Positions 8,403 through 16,993 are shown, counted from the stretch's first letter. The stretch: DNA of 17,108 nucleotides from CAINVV01 sp964506325 (GCA_964506325.1 CAZDLO010000075.1:1-17108), one strand, 5' to 3'. The notes: generated by a model from the letters alone, not told the origin. Numbers and translations: made by a program.

Positions 8403-8423
8403 ATCTTAAGTAATGATTAAGAT
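8403..8423. other. Small inverted repeat after the ARH-type gene
   Basis: ATCTTAA (8403-8409) and TTAAGAT (8417-8423) form a perfect 7-bp stem with a 7-base loop immediately after the stop codon. It is AT-rich and no T-run follows, so it is at most an mRNA end-stabilising or weak attenuation hairpin. The rest of the 125-base spacer shows nothing clear. Confidence 0.3.
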
Positions 8424-8527
8424 CTAATATCGTATTTTTAAATCTGTATTTATACGGGAATTGAAGATCTGCGAAGCTAAATCTGTGGTAGAAACAATTC
8501 CTTTTTATAAACTTAAAAAATTGCACC

Positions 8528-9526
8528 ATGTTTATTCTTCAAAGTTATTCATTGGCCATCATCTTCTGCGTTGTAACAATGCTTTGCTGGGGATCGTGGG
8601 GCAACACGCAAAAACTCGCAGGTAAATCCTGGCGTTTTGAATTATTCTATTGGGATTATGTAATTGGTATTGTCCTGTTTTCGCTTCTACTCGGCTTCAC
8701 TCTTGGAAGCACCGGTGAAAGTGGCCGTGGATTTTTGGAGGATATCCGGCAGGCTGAAACAGGGAATATTATGAATGCCATATTGGGAGGTGTCATCTTT
8801 AATGCATCCAATATTTTACTCGTTGCTGCTATGGCAATTGCAGGTATGGCGGTGGCCTTTCCAGTGGGTGTTGGCATTGCATTGGCATTGGGTGTAATAA
8901 TTAACTATGCTTTTGCACCACAGGGCAATGCAAAGTGGCTTTTTGCCGGAGTTGCCCTGATTGTTGCCGCCATAATTATTGATGCAATTGCCTACAAAAA
9001 ACACAGTACAAAATTAAAGAAAGTCTCAGGTAAAGGAATCCTGTTATCAATTTCAGCAGGTGTTTTAATGGCGCTTTTTTATCGCTTCGTTGCCAGTTCA
9101 ATGGTTACCAATTTTGAAGTACCTGAAGCAGGAAAACTAACACCTTACACGGCACTTTTCTTTTTTGCAATAGGAGTATTGGTCAGCAATTTCCTGTTCA
9201 ATTATATTATCATGAAAAAACCCTTCGAAGGAGCTCCTCTTTCATTCAAGGATTATAAAAAAGGAAGTCTGGGGGTTCACCTTACCGGTGTCCTTGGAGG
9301 TGTGATATGGAACATGGGTTTGTCGTTGAGCATAATTGCATCAGGCAAAGCCGGATTTGCCATCTCCTATGGATTGGGACAGGGCGCCACATTGATTGCA
9401 GCGCTTTGGGGCGTTTTTGTATGGAGAGAATTTAGCGGTGCGTCAAAATCGGTTAATCAGCTGATCTTTTTCATGTTCCTGTTGTACCTGATCGGGTTGG
9501 CACTATTGGTTTACGCAGGTGCTTAA
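8528..9526 (+). CDS. GRP/ureide-permease-type sugar transporter (DMT superfamily)
   Basis: This is a 332-residue, very hydrophobic inner-membrane protein with about ten membrane segments. The N-terminal pattern MLCWGSWGNTQKLAG followed by FYWDYVIGIVLFSLLLGFTLGS, and the later VAFPVGVGIALALGVIINY and SYGLGQGATLIAALWGVF, match the glucose/ribose porter and ureide-permease branches of the drug/metabolite transporter superfamily. Length is normal. It begins the tightly packed gene run that ends with ribokinase, so it most likely carries free ribose or another released pentose from periplasm to cytoplasm. Databases sometimes label such proteins multidrug permeases; the context argues against that. 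A nucleoside or ureide substrate cannot be ruled out. Confidence 0.85.
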   Translation: MFILQSYSLAIIFCVVTMLCWGSWGNTQKLAGKSWRFELFYWDYVIGIVLFSLLLGFTLGSTGESGRGFLEDIRQAETGNIMNAILGGVIFNASNILLVAAMAIAGMAVAFPVGVGIALALGVIINYAFAPQGNAKWLFAGVALIVAAIIIDAIAYKKHSTKLKKVSGKGILLSISAGVLMALFYRFVASSMVTNFEVPEAGKLTPYTALFFFAIGVLVSNFLFNYIIMKKPFEGAPLSFKDYKKGSLGVHLTGVLGGVIWNMGLSLSIIASGKAGFAISYGLGQGATLIAALWGVFVWREFSGASKSVNQLIFFMFLLYLIGLALLVYAGA

Positions 9527-9545
9527 TTTTATAGCAAAAAATACT

Positions 9546-12212
9546 ATGTTGCATATTTCTTGTCAAAAACTGAATCGCTTTTACTTATTTCTATTTTTTT
9601 CGATAATTACATTCAATACAGCACAGGCGCAATTAGTTTCCTTACCGAAAGTTTGTAAATATAAAATAGGTGACAATCTGGACTGGGCAAAACCATCATT
9701 CAATGATACTGACTGGGGCAACAAGCAATTAGGTACAAGTATGCAAGTTACTGACATTAAAGATAATATTTATGCATGGTTTCGGATTAAAATAGTAATC
9801 CCTTCAGACATGAAGCTTCTGGCCGAAAAAGAAAACGGGATACAATTGCAACTTGGCAAGATTGATGATATTGACCAAACATTTTTTAATGGCAAGATGT
9901 TAGGACAAACCGGATCTTTTCCTCCAGACTATATTTCCAAATCGCAAACAGACAGATTTTATATTATTCCGTTGAATGAAGTACAGTGGGATAAAGAGAG
10001 TGTAATTGCGGTACGAATTTTCAGCCCCGATCCCTGGATTGGCATGTACCAGGGACCTTATAAATTTGGACCGATCCAATGGTCAGATTTTATTTCAATT
10101 CATGATACCATTACCAAAACGGCGAATAGCGGGTTTATCACAAAACTTCACTTTACGAACAAGCGAAATGCAGCTTTTAATGGAACAATAAAATACAGCG
10201 TAGCAGACAAAAAAAATAAAGAATTATTTACTGAAAATAAGCAGGTGCAAATTAAGCCTGTAAAGGGATTTACGTATGAAGTAGCTTTTACTGAGTATCT
10301 ATCGGCAAAGGAAGATATTTTCAAAGTTGGTTATAAAATTACAGAAAATAGCAGCACTGCTTCTGTTAGTAGTGAGCGACTATATTTGGCTGACAAACAA
10401 CTTATTATTGAAGTTGCTGGCGAACCAAAACCGGTTGTTGAGAATAAGATTAAAGATGAATTTACTTCTATTCCTTTTCAGAATCAGCAGCAGCGGGGGC
10501 ATCTCGGCAAACGAATGACGCAGAATCTGGAAGAACGTCTCCTGAATTTAGATGAAGAAGGAACCTTGGATGGCTATTTGAAAAGGCCAGGTCATCATCC
10601 ATGGGCAGGTGAGCATATTGGCAAGTATTTGGAAACGGCAAGTAATGTCTGGAAAAGTACGGGTGATAAAAGGTTGAAAACACAGATGGACAGGCTGATG
10701 GTTCAATTGGTATATTCACAATTACCAGATGGCTATTTAGGAACTTATACCCCGGATGAATATTGGACAAGCTGGGATGTGTGGAGCCATAAATATAATT
10801 TGTATGGCTTGCTGGCATATTATAAAGCCACCGGCTACAAGCCGGCACTGGAAGTCTGCAAGAAAATGGGCGATTTGTTGTGTACTACTTTTGGAAATAA
10901 ACCGGGGCAGCGCGATCTGATTTTAGCTGGCACACATGTGGGAATGGCCGCGACGAGTGTGCTTGACCCGATGGTTGAGTTATACAAATACACAGGTGAG
11001 AAAAAATACCTCGATTTTTGTTATTATATTTTGGACACCTGGGAACAGGATAATGGACCCAAAATTATCAGTTCGTTACTGGCAACCGGTAAAGTAACCA
11101 AAGTGGGGAATGGCAAAGCGTATGAAATGATTTCCAATTTTGTTGGGCTGACAAATTTATACCGGGTTACTGGTGATGAAAAGTTATTGAAACCGGTTTT
11201 AATTGCATGGCAGGATATTGTTTCCAATAAGTTATACATTACCGGTACCACGAGTTCTCATGAATATTTTCAGGAGGATGGGATGTTGTCGGCAGATCTT
11301 AAAAGTAACATGGGCGAGGGTTGCGTTACGACTACCTGGATTCAAATGAATCAACAATTGCTGGCGGTTACCGGTGATTTGAAATATGCAGAACAAATTG
11401 AAAAGACAATCTATAATCATTTGCTTGGCGCTGAAAATCCGGAAACCGGATGTGTAAGTTATTACACCCCGCTGATGGATTCAAAGCCTTACACCTGCAG
11501 TATTACCTGTTGCACCTCAAGTGTGCCGAGAGGAATTGCCATGGTACCCTATTTTACATTTGGCAATATCAAAAACGTTCCAACGCTGATGATGTATGAA
11601 CCTGCATCGTATAAAGAGGATATTGCAACTTCAGACAAGAAAACGATCAGTTTATCCTTACAGGTTGAAAGTAATTTTCCTGAAAACGGGAATGTAATAA
11701 TCATAGTAAATACTTCTCAAACAGCTTCTTTCCCGGTTGCATTAAGAGTTCCATCCTGGTGCCGTTCATTTACTGCATCCGTTGGTGGCAAAGCATACAA
11801 AGGCAAAGCAAATCAAAGTTTAGTGATTGACCGTCTTTGGAAATTAGGAGAGAAAATAATGGTTTCTTTTCAAATGCCTGTTCAGATTCTTGATGGCGGT
11901 AATAGTTATCCCGATCATATTGCCTTTCAACGAGGGCCGCAGGTTTTAGCATTTGATGATTTGCTTAATTCAGAATTTCTGAAAAAATATTCATTGGAAT
12001 CAACTCAGAAACTGATTGTTGAAAATCCAGAAGTGAAAAGCATTGCTGATTTATTACCGAAACAATGGATTGGACAACAAGCTTTTTCGTTACCAATAAT
12101 TGACGAAAAGAATGCAGTGAAACAGCAATTGGTACTGGTTCCTTTTGCCGATGCAAGTCAAACCGGTGGCGCTGTAAAAGTGTGGATGCAGCTAAATATA
12201 ATGGGTAAATAA
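9546..12212 (+). CDS. GH127-like exported glycoside hydrolase (beta-L-arabinofuranosidase type)
   Basis: This is an 888-residue exported enzyme. I start it at ATG 9546; a GTG at 9519 in the same frame would overlap the transporter gene by 8 bases and put nine extra residues before the signal peptide (cleavage near AQA-Q, residue 28). Residues about 35-185 are a galactose-binding-like jelly roll (GKIDDIDQTFFNG, WFRIKIVIP). A beta-sandwich linker follows to about 300. The (alpha/alpha)6 catalytic domain begins near 310 with the family motif WAGEHIGKYLE. The cysteine-zinc site of GH127 is kept: GEGC gives Glu591 and Cys593, and CC gives Cys655 and Cys656, one being the expected nucleophile; Glu573 or Glu577 are candidate acid/base residues. 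A C-terminal beta domain (about 690-888) closes the chain. Known GH127 enzymes remove beta-L-arabinofuranose, but no arabinose catabolic gene is here, so a ribofuranoside or related 1,2-cis furanoside is possible. Confidence 0.85.
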   Translation: MLHISCQKLNRFYLFLFFSIITFNTAQAQLVSLPKVCKYKIGDNLDWAKPSFNDTDWGNKQLGTSMQVTDIKDNIYAWFRIKIVIPSDMKLLAEKENGIQLQLGKIDDIDQTFFNGKMLGQTGSFPPDYISKSQTDRFYIIPLNEVQWDKESVIAVRIFSPDPWIGMYQGPYKFGPIQWSDFISIHDTITKTANSGFITKLHFTNKRNAAFNGTIKYSVADKKNKELFTENKQVQIKPVKGFTYEVAFTEYLSAKEDIFKVGYKITENSSTASVSSERLYLADKQLIIEVAGEPKPVVENKIKDEFTSIPFQNQQQRGHLGKRMTQNLEERLLNLDEEGTLDGYLKRPGHHPWAGEHIGKYLETASNVWKSTGDKRLKTQMDRLMVQLVYSQLPDGYLGTYTPDEYWTSWDVWSHKYNLYGLLAYYKATGYKPALEVCKKMGDLLCTTFGNKPGQRDLILAGTHVGMAATSVLDPMVELYKYTGEKKYLDFCYYILDTWEQDNGPKIISSLLATGKVTKVGNGKAYEMISNFVGLTNLYRVTGDEKLLKPVLIAWQDIVSNKLYITGTTSSHEYFQEDGMLSADLKSNMGEGCVTTTWIQMNQQLLAVTGDLKYAEQIEKTIYNHLLGAENPETGCVSYYTPLMDSKPYTCSITCCTSSVPRGIAMVPYFTFGNIKNVPTLMMYEPASYKEDIATSDKKTISLSLQVESNFPENGNVIIIVNTSQTASFPVALRVPSWCRSFTASVGGKAYKGKANQSLVIDRLWKLGEKIMVSFQMPVQILDGGNSYPDHIAFQRGPQVLAFDDLLNSEFLKKYSLESTQKLIVENPEVKSIADLLPKQWIGQQAFSLPIIDEKNAVKQQLVLVPFADASQTGGAVKVWMQLNIMGK

Positions 12213-12222
12213 TTATTAACAC

Positions 12223-13758
12223 ATGAAAAAACCATTTATCACAATTGTTTTAATTCTGGCCATCTCCATATTTACGGCTTCATCTCAAGGTGTTGCCATT
12301 AACAAAACAATTGATCCCGAAATTTATACACCTGCACCAAAACCACAGCCCCGCATTAATGGTCCTTTGGTTTATGGGTGTCGCCCGGGTCATCCGTTTT
12401 TGTACCGGATTCCATGCCAAGGAGAACGGCCAATTCAGTTTTTGGTAAAAGATTTACCTTCAGGTCTGAACCTTGATCCTTCAACAGGTATTATCACAGG
12501 AAAAACTCCACCCACAGGCGAATATAATCTGGTGATAAAAGCTCTCAATTCGAAAGGGAAAGATCAGCGTAAACTGAAAATAGTTTCAGGAGATAAGTTA
12601 GCACTTACACCTCCGATGGGCTGGAATCACTGGTATGCTCATTACGACCGGATTACCGACAAAATGGTGCGTGAAGCTGCCGATTTCATGATCAGCAGTG
12701 GGATGGCTGATGTTGGCTATCAGTATGTAAATATCGACGATTGCTGGATGAATGCACCGAAAAACAATGATCCGAAACGTGTTGGCCCATTGCGGGATGA
12801 AAAGGGAAATATAAATACCAATAGTCATTTCCCGGATATGTTGGGCCTTACCAATTATATCCATGTAAAAGGTCTTAAAGCAGGAATTTATACCTCTCCC
12901 GGTCCGTTAACCTGCGGAGGTTTTACAGGTGCCTATCAACACGAAGAACAAGATGCCCGCCAGTTTGCATCCTGGGGTTTTGATTTTCTGAAATATGACT
13001 GGTGTTCATATTTCGGAATTCATAAAGATGATAATAGCCTCGAAGCATATCAGAAACCAATGCGTCAAATGGGAAATATCCTTAAATCATTGGATCGCGA
13101 CATCGTCTTTAACCTGTGTCAATACGGAAGGGCAGATGTATGGAAATGGGGTGGCGAAGTTGGTGGCAATAGCTGGCGAACTGGTGACGATTTAGGATTT
13201 GAACTGGACCGCGTTTTCGATGTTGCAATCAAGAATACCAAATACAGAAAGTACTCAAAACCAGGTGAATGGAATGATCCGGATTATATTCAGATTGGCT
13301 GGATTGGTAACGCCCACAAAATGGGGGCTCCGGAACTTACGAAGATGTTGCCATCCATGCAATATGCTTATATGTCGCTTTGGTGCCTCATAGCATCTCC
13401 TTTGATTTACAGTGGCGATATGTCAAAGCTGGACGCGCTTACCCTCAATGTGCTGTGTAATCCTGAAGTGATTGAGGTGAATCAGGATATTTTAGGCGAA
13501 TGTGGATGGGTAATTCAGAAACTGGATAGTAGTTTTTTGATGGTCAAGAACCTGGCCGATGGTTCGAAAGCTGTCGGTTTATTTAACCAGGGAAAGAACA
13601 CCATGGAAGTTGAGGTTAATTGGGCAGAATTGAACCTATCCGGGAAACAGGCTGTACGTGATTTGTGGCGACAAAAAAACCTGGGTGTTTACAAGCAGAG
13701 ATTTATAGCACAAGTGCCTGCTCAGGGAGTGGTGATGGTGAAAATCAGTAGAAAATAG
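12223..13758 (+). CDS. GH27-like alpha-galactosidase / beta-L-arabinopyranosidase
   Basis: This is a 511-residue exported glycosidase. A signal peptide (about 1-22) is followed by a putative Ig-like domain (about 45-122: YGCRPGHPFLYRIP, LPSGLNLDPSTGIITGK) seen fused to GH27 in this phylum. The (beta/alpha)8 domain then starts with LALTPPMGWNHWYAH (127-140). Substrate-pocket residues NIDDCWM lie at 170-176. The nucleophile is Asp259 in FLKYDWC, and the acid/base is Asp322 or Asp323 in SWRTGDDL. A C-terminal beta domain ends the protein (VRDLWRQKNLGVY). GH27 enzymes act on alpha-galactosides or, in some members, beta-L-arabinopyranosides; sequence alone does not decide. The gene starts 10 bases after the GH127-like gene, so the two enzymes are surely co-expressed. 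Confidence 0.9.
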   Translation: MKKPFITIVLILAISIFTASSQGVAINKTIDPEIYTPAPKPQPRINGPLVYGCRPGHPFLYRIPCQGERPIQFLVKDLPSGLNLDPSTGIITGKTPPTGEYNLVIKALNSKGKDQRKLKIVSGDKLALTPPMGWNHWYAHYDRITDKMVREAADFMISSGMADVGYQYVNIDDCWMNAPKNNDPKRVGPLRDEKGNINTNSHFPDMLGLTNYIHVKGLKAGIYTSPGPLTCGGFTGAYQHEEQDARQFASWGFDFLKYDWCSYFGIHKDDNSLEAYQKPMRQMGNILKSLDRDIVFNLCQYGRADVWKWGGEVGGNSWRTGDDLGFELDRVFDVAIKNTKYRKYSKPGEWNDPDYIQIGWIGNAHKMGAPELTKMLPSMQYAYMSLWCLIASPLIYSGDMSKLDALTLNVLCNPEVIEVNQDILGECGWVIQKLDSSFLMVKNLADGSKAVGLFNQGKNTMEVEVNWAELNLSGKQAVRDLWRQKNLGVYKQRFIAQVPAQGVVMVKISRK

Positions 13759-13779
13759 AACTGAAAATATAAAACACAC

Positions 13780-15549
13780 ATGAACGCTAAACATATATTA
13801 ATCAATCTATTGTTACTTTTTTCCGGAGTACAGATTGGATTTTCTCAACACTTGAAAGACCGGAACTATACTGTTCCATTGCCTGAGACTGTAAAGGCTA
13901 TTGCAGCTAAGTACAATCAGACTTTGCTTGGAAAGAACTCATTTGTGTTCGATCCAGCTATGGATATGCACGAAGTTCAGGCATTGATCGACTCCATTTA
14001 TGCCGGGCAGGTCTATCCCTCGAATGAGTTTTCCAAAAACCGTTATGCACTGCTGTTTAAACCCGGGACCTATCATTTAGATGTCAGGGTTGGTTATTAC
14101 ATGCACGTTATGGGTTTGGGAAATTCGCCTGAAGATGTCGTGATTGTTGGTGCGGTCAGGTCTAACTCCACGCAGGGTGGTCACGTGTTGTGCAATTTCT
14201 GGCGGACAGTCGAAAATTTAACAATTGTTCCCGCTAAGGATTCAACAAACACCTGGGCTGTTTCTCAGGCGGCTCCTTTGCGTCGCATTCATGTGAAGGG
14301 AAATTTGAAATTACACGACGGGGCTTCCAGCGGTGGCTTTATGGCCGATTGTAAAATTGATGGAACGGTGTTTTCCGGTTCCCAGCAACAATGGTTAACA
14401 CGAAATTCTGTTTTTAAAGAATGGGACGGCGGCGTTTGGAACATGGTGTATGTCGGAGTTTCGAATGCCCCAAAAGAGAATTGGCCCGAAAAGCCTGTGA
14501 CCACTATCAAAGAAACACCTGAAGTGCGCGAGAAACCTTACTGGGTTCATTCAGGAGATAAATTTAGTTTGAAAATACCTGCTTTGAAGGAAAATTCAAT
14601 CGGTGTTGACTGGGATAAACCAAATGGTGGAGAAAAGAGTATTTCAATCGATGAATTTTATGTCGCTAAACCCGGAAATGACAATGCGGAGTCGATCAAT
14701 AAAGCGTTGAAGAAAGGTAAAAATGTCCTTTTTACTCCGGGGATTTATTTGTTAAGCGAAAGCCTGAAGGTAACACGTCCAGGAACCGTTATGATGGGAA
14801 TTGGAATGGCAACTTTGGTTCCTGAAAAAGGGAATAAAGCCATTGAAGTTTCAGATGTAGATGGTGTTACGATTGCAAGTTTATTGATTGATGCAGCAAA
14901 AATTCCTTCTGAAACACTTATGCAGGTTGGAAAGTCCGGATCAAAAAAGTATCATGCAGCAAATCCCACTTATTTATTCGATGTATTTTTCAGGATTGGC
15001 GGCCCGCACGAAGGATCTGCCTCACGTTGTCTCGTGATCAATAGCAATAATGTTAGTGCCGATCATGTATGGCTTTGGAGAGCCGACCATGGCACTGGCG
15101 TAGGTTGGGATAAAAACAAATGTGCCAACGGTTTGATCGTGAATGGCGACAATGTGACCATTTATGGACTTTTTAACGAGCATTTTCAGGAATACCAGAC
15201 CATCTGGAATGGCGAGAATGGACGTGTGTACTTTTACCAGAGTGAAATGCCTTATGATCCGCCAACAGCCGATGCCTGGAAACACGGCGAAACCTATGGA
15301 TACGCATCCTATAAAGTTGGCCATCAGGTAAAAAACCACCATGCATGGGGTGTAGGTATTTACAATGTATTTTACGATGCACCGGTAATTGTCGATCAGG
15401 CAATTGAAACACCACCAGCATTGGAAAAAAACATTCACCATAAACTCATTTTTTGGCTGAACGGAAACAGGGAAAGTATTGTGAAAAGCATCATTAACGG
15501 TAAGGGTGGAAGCGTAAACAGTTCGAATAGAAAAGCAACTATGGAGTAA
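13780..15549 (+). CDS. Exported double parallel-beta-helix protein, activity unknown
   Basis: This 589-residue protein has a signal peptide (cleavage near residue 23, FSQ-HL). It looks like two related right-handed beta-helix halves: YALLFKPGTYHL...VMGLGNSPEDVVIVG (about 89-124) in the first matches NVLFTPGIYLL...VMMGIGMATLVP (about 315-348) in the second, a layout like GH55/pectate-lyase-3 proteins. The linker has ETPEVREKPYW. The second half carries conserved-looking polar stretches: LWRADHGTGVGWDKN (432-446), LFNEHFQEYQTIWNGENG (464-481) and YQSEMPYDPP (486-495), where I would expect the active site. Similar proteins occur in Actinobacteria and Bacteroidota under misleading names such as adenylyl cyclase or coagulation factor 5/8 protein (recollection). 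It sits 21 bases after the GH27-like gene and 30 before ribokinase, so it is probably a glycan-active enzyme of this pathway. I assign no reaction. Confidence 0.75.
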   Translation: MNAKHILINLLLLFSGVQIGFSQHLKDRNYTVPLPETVKAIAAKYNQTLLGKNSFVFDPAMDMHEVQALIDSIYAGQVYPSNEFSKNRYALLFKPGTYHLDVRVGYYMHVMGLGNSPEDVVIVGAVRSNSTQGGHVLCNFWRTVENLTIVPAKDSTNTWAVSQAAPLRRIHVKGNLKLHDGASSGGFMADCKIDGTVFSGSQQQWLTRNSVFKEWDGGVWNMVYVGVSNAPKENWPEKPVTTIKETPEVREKPYWVHSGDKFSLKIPALKENSIGVDWDKPNGGEKSISIDEFYVAKPGNDNAESINKALKKGKNVLFTPGIYLLSESLKVTRPGTVMMGIGMATLVPEKGNKAIEVSDVDGVTIASLLIDAAKIPSETLMQVGKSGSKKYHAANPTYLFDVFFRIGGPHEGSASRCLVINSNNVSADHVWLWRADHGTGVGWDKNKCANGLIVNGDNVTIYGLFNEHFQEYQTIWNGENGRVYFYQSEMPYDPPTADAWKHGETYGYASYKVGHQVKNHHAWGVGIYNVFYDAPVIVDQAIETPPALEKNIHHKLIFWLNGNRESIVKSIINGKGGSVNSSNRKATME

Positions 15550-15579
15550 TTATTTCAATTCTCTTTAAAATTTATAATC

Positions 15580-16497
15580 ATGGGTAAAATATTAGTGATA
15601 GGAAGTTCAAATACCGACTTGATTGCGACAGTAAAAAGCTTTCCATCAGCGGGTGAAACTATTATAGGAACATCATTTCTTCAGGCCATGGGAGGGAAAG
15701 GTGCAAACCAGGCGGTGGCGGCACATAAATTGGGAGGTGACGTCAAGTTCATTACCTGCCTTGGTAGTGATACAAATGGACAAAACACTTTAAAATATTT
15801 TAAGGAAGAAGGATTGGATGTTTCAGCATCTCTGATTGTTGATGGTGTTCCATCAGGTACAGCCATCATTCTGGTAGATGAAAATGGAGAAAATTGTATT
15901 GTGATAACACCTGGGGCCAATGAAATGATTACATCAGATTACATTTTCGAAGTGGAGGAGGAGATAAAAAGATCTGATCTGGTTATTTTACAAATGGAAA
16001 TTCCTTATAAAACCGTCAAGACAGTATGTGAATTAGCACACAAAAATCACAAAAGAGTAATGATAAACGTTGCCCCAGCCTGCCAACTGGATGAAGAAAT
16101 CATAAAGCAAATAGATATACTTGTTGTCAACGAAATAGAAGCAGAAACGATTTCCGGAGAAAAAATTAAATCTATTGGTAAAGAAGCGGTCTCAGACAGG
16201 TTAATTTCTATGGGTTTTAACACCGTTGTCTTGACTTTGGGCACAAACGGATGCTTTATGAAGGATAATAAAAACGTTCTGTTCGTTCCTGCCTTTGTAG
16301 TTGAAACGATGGATACTACAGCGGCTGGTGATACTTTTTGTGGAGCCCTGGCAGTGGGCCTTTCCAAAAATCATGAATGGGCTGATGCTTTGAAGTTTGC
16401 TACTGCAGCTTCTGCCATTTGCGTAACAAGAATGGGTGCACAACCATCCATACCAACTGCAGAGGAAGTGATTGAATTTCTAGCAAAATATAACTAA
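15580..16497 (+). CDS. Ribokinase
   Basis: This is a 305-residue cytoplasmic PfkB-family kinase of normal length that converts ribose plus ATP to ribose 5-phosphate for the pentose phosphate pathway. Both family signatures are intact: GGKGANQAVAAHKLG (38-52) and DTTAAGDTFCGALAVG (245-260). Residues equivalent to the ribose contacts of E. coli RbsK are all present: Asn11, Asp13, Gly39, Lys40, Asn43 and Glu140, plus the catalytic base Asp251 and the potassium-site DTT at 245-247. TLGTNGCF (219-226) lies in the nucleotide-binding region. This is strong evidence that ribose, not arabinose or xylose, is the sugar the locus finally consumes. It is the last gene of the run; no clear terminator follows. 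Confidence 0.95.
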   Translation: MGKILVIGSSNTDLIATVKSFPSAGETIIGTSFLQAMGGKGANQAVAAHKLGGDVKFITCLGSDTNGQNTLKYFKEEGLDVSASLIVDGVPSGTAIILVDENGENCIVITPGANEMITSDYIFEVEEEIKRSDLVILQMEIPYKTVKTVCELAHKNHKRVMINVAPACQLDEEIIKQIDILVVNEIEAETISGEKIKSIGKEAVSDRLISMGFNTVVLTLGTNGCFMKDNKNVLFVPAFVVETMDTTAAGDTFCGALAVGLSKNHEWADALKFATAASAICVTRMGAQPSIPTAEEVIEFLAKYN

Positions 16498-16836
16498 CCT
16501 GTTGTTAAACAAATGTTACCGACCTCTTTCTATTACCTAAAGTGGTTGTTAAAATCCAATTACGATTTAGATTTTGTCAAGTTAGCTAATTGGTTCATAT
16601 TTCAGAGGTAATTAAAAACGTGATAACTGTTTTGATCGTCCTTTGGCATTGACGGAAGTAAAAATTCAGTATAAATAAATCATACTTTAGCCTGATTATT
16701 TCAGAATTAGGGTGGATGTCAATGCGCCGATAAAATATACCACCTTCAGCCGTTTTTCGAGATCAATTCATAATTATTTGAATTTTAAATACTTACATCC
16801 GGAAATAATGGTTCAATAATCCCCGGCGTAGGGTGA

Positions 16837-16986
16837 TTTTTACTCCGGCGTTTTTCACTAAAAGCAAAAATTGATGAAGATAAAATAGGACAAGTTTCTT
16901 TCCTAATGGTAATAACCGGAGGTCAATATGCTTATCCCCGTAATGATGGTGTTTTAGTCGTTCCTATCGGATGCCTGAAGAATTAG
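16837..16986 (+). pseudogene. Probable 3' remnant of an ATPase-type gene
   Basis: The frame opens after a TGA at 16834-16836 and runs 49 codons to TAG, with no suitable start. Its end, FLMVITGGQYAYPRNDGV followed by LVVPIGCLKN, looks like a real conserved protein C-terminus. I recall this ending from AAA+/DUF4143-type ATP-binding proteins of Bacteroidota, but have not checked. The rest of such a gene (300 or more residues) is missing from the DNA to its left, which is ribokinase and broken frames. The alternative is a chance ORF. Confidence 0.4.
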
Positions 16987-16993
16987 AAAAAAC

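Noticed and set aside
9519..9545. GTG start for the GH127-like gene overlapping the transporter gene
   Set aside because: ATG at 9546 gives a well-formed signal peptide and ATG is strongly preferred; the overlap is possible but not needed.
15022..15441. 139-codon open frame on the - strand inside the beta-helix gene
   Set aside because: It lies opposite the most conserved-looking part of a real gene and its product is low-complexity and Cys/Val-rich without a family.
16513..16611. 32-codon ORF after ribokinase
   Set aside because: It is open from ATG to TAA but has no recognisable family and sits in a decayed region; it could be chance.
16612..16836. Short open stretches on both strands resembling protein fragments
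   Set aside because: None exceeds about 25 codons in this interval or can be tied to a family, so no gene is called.
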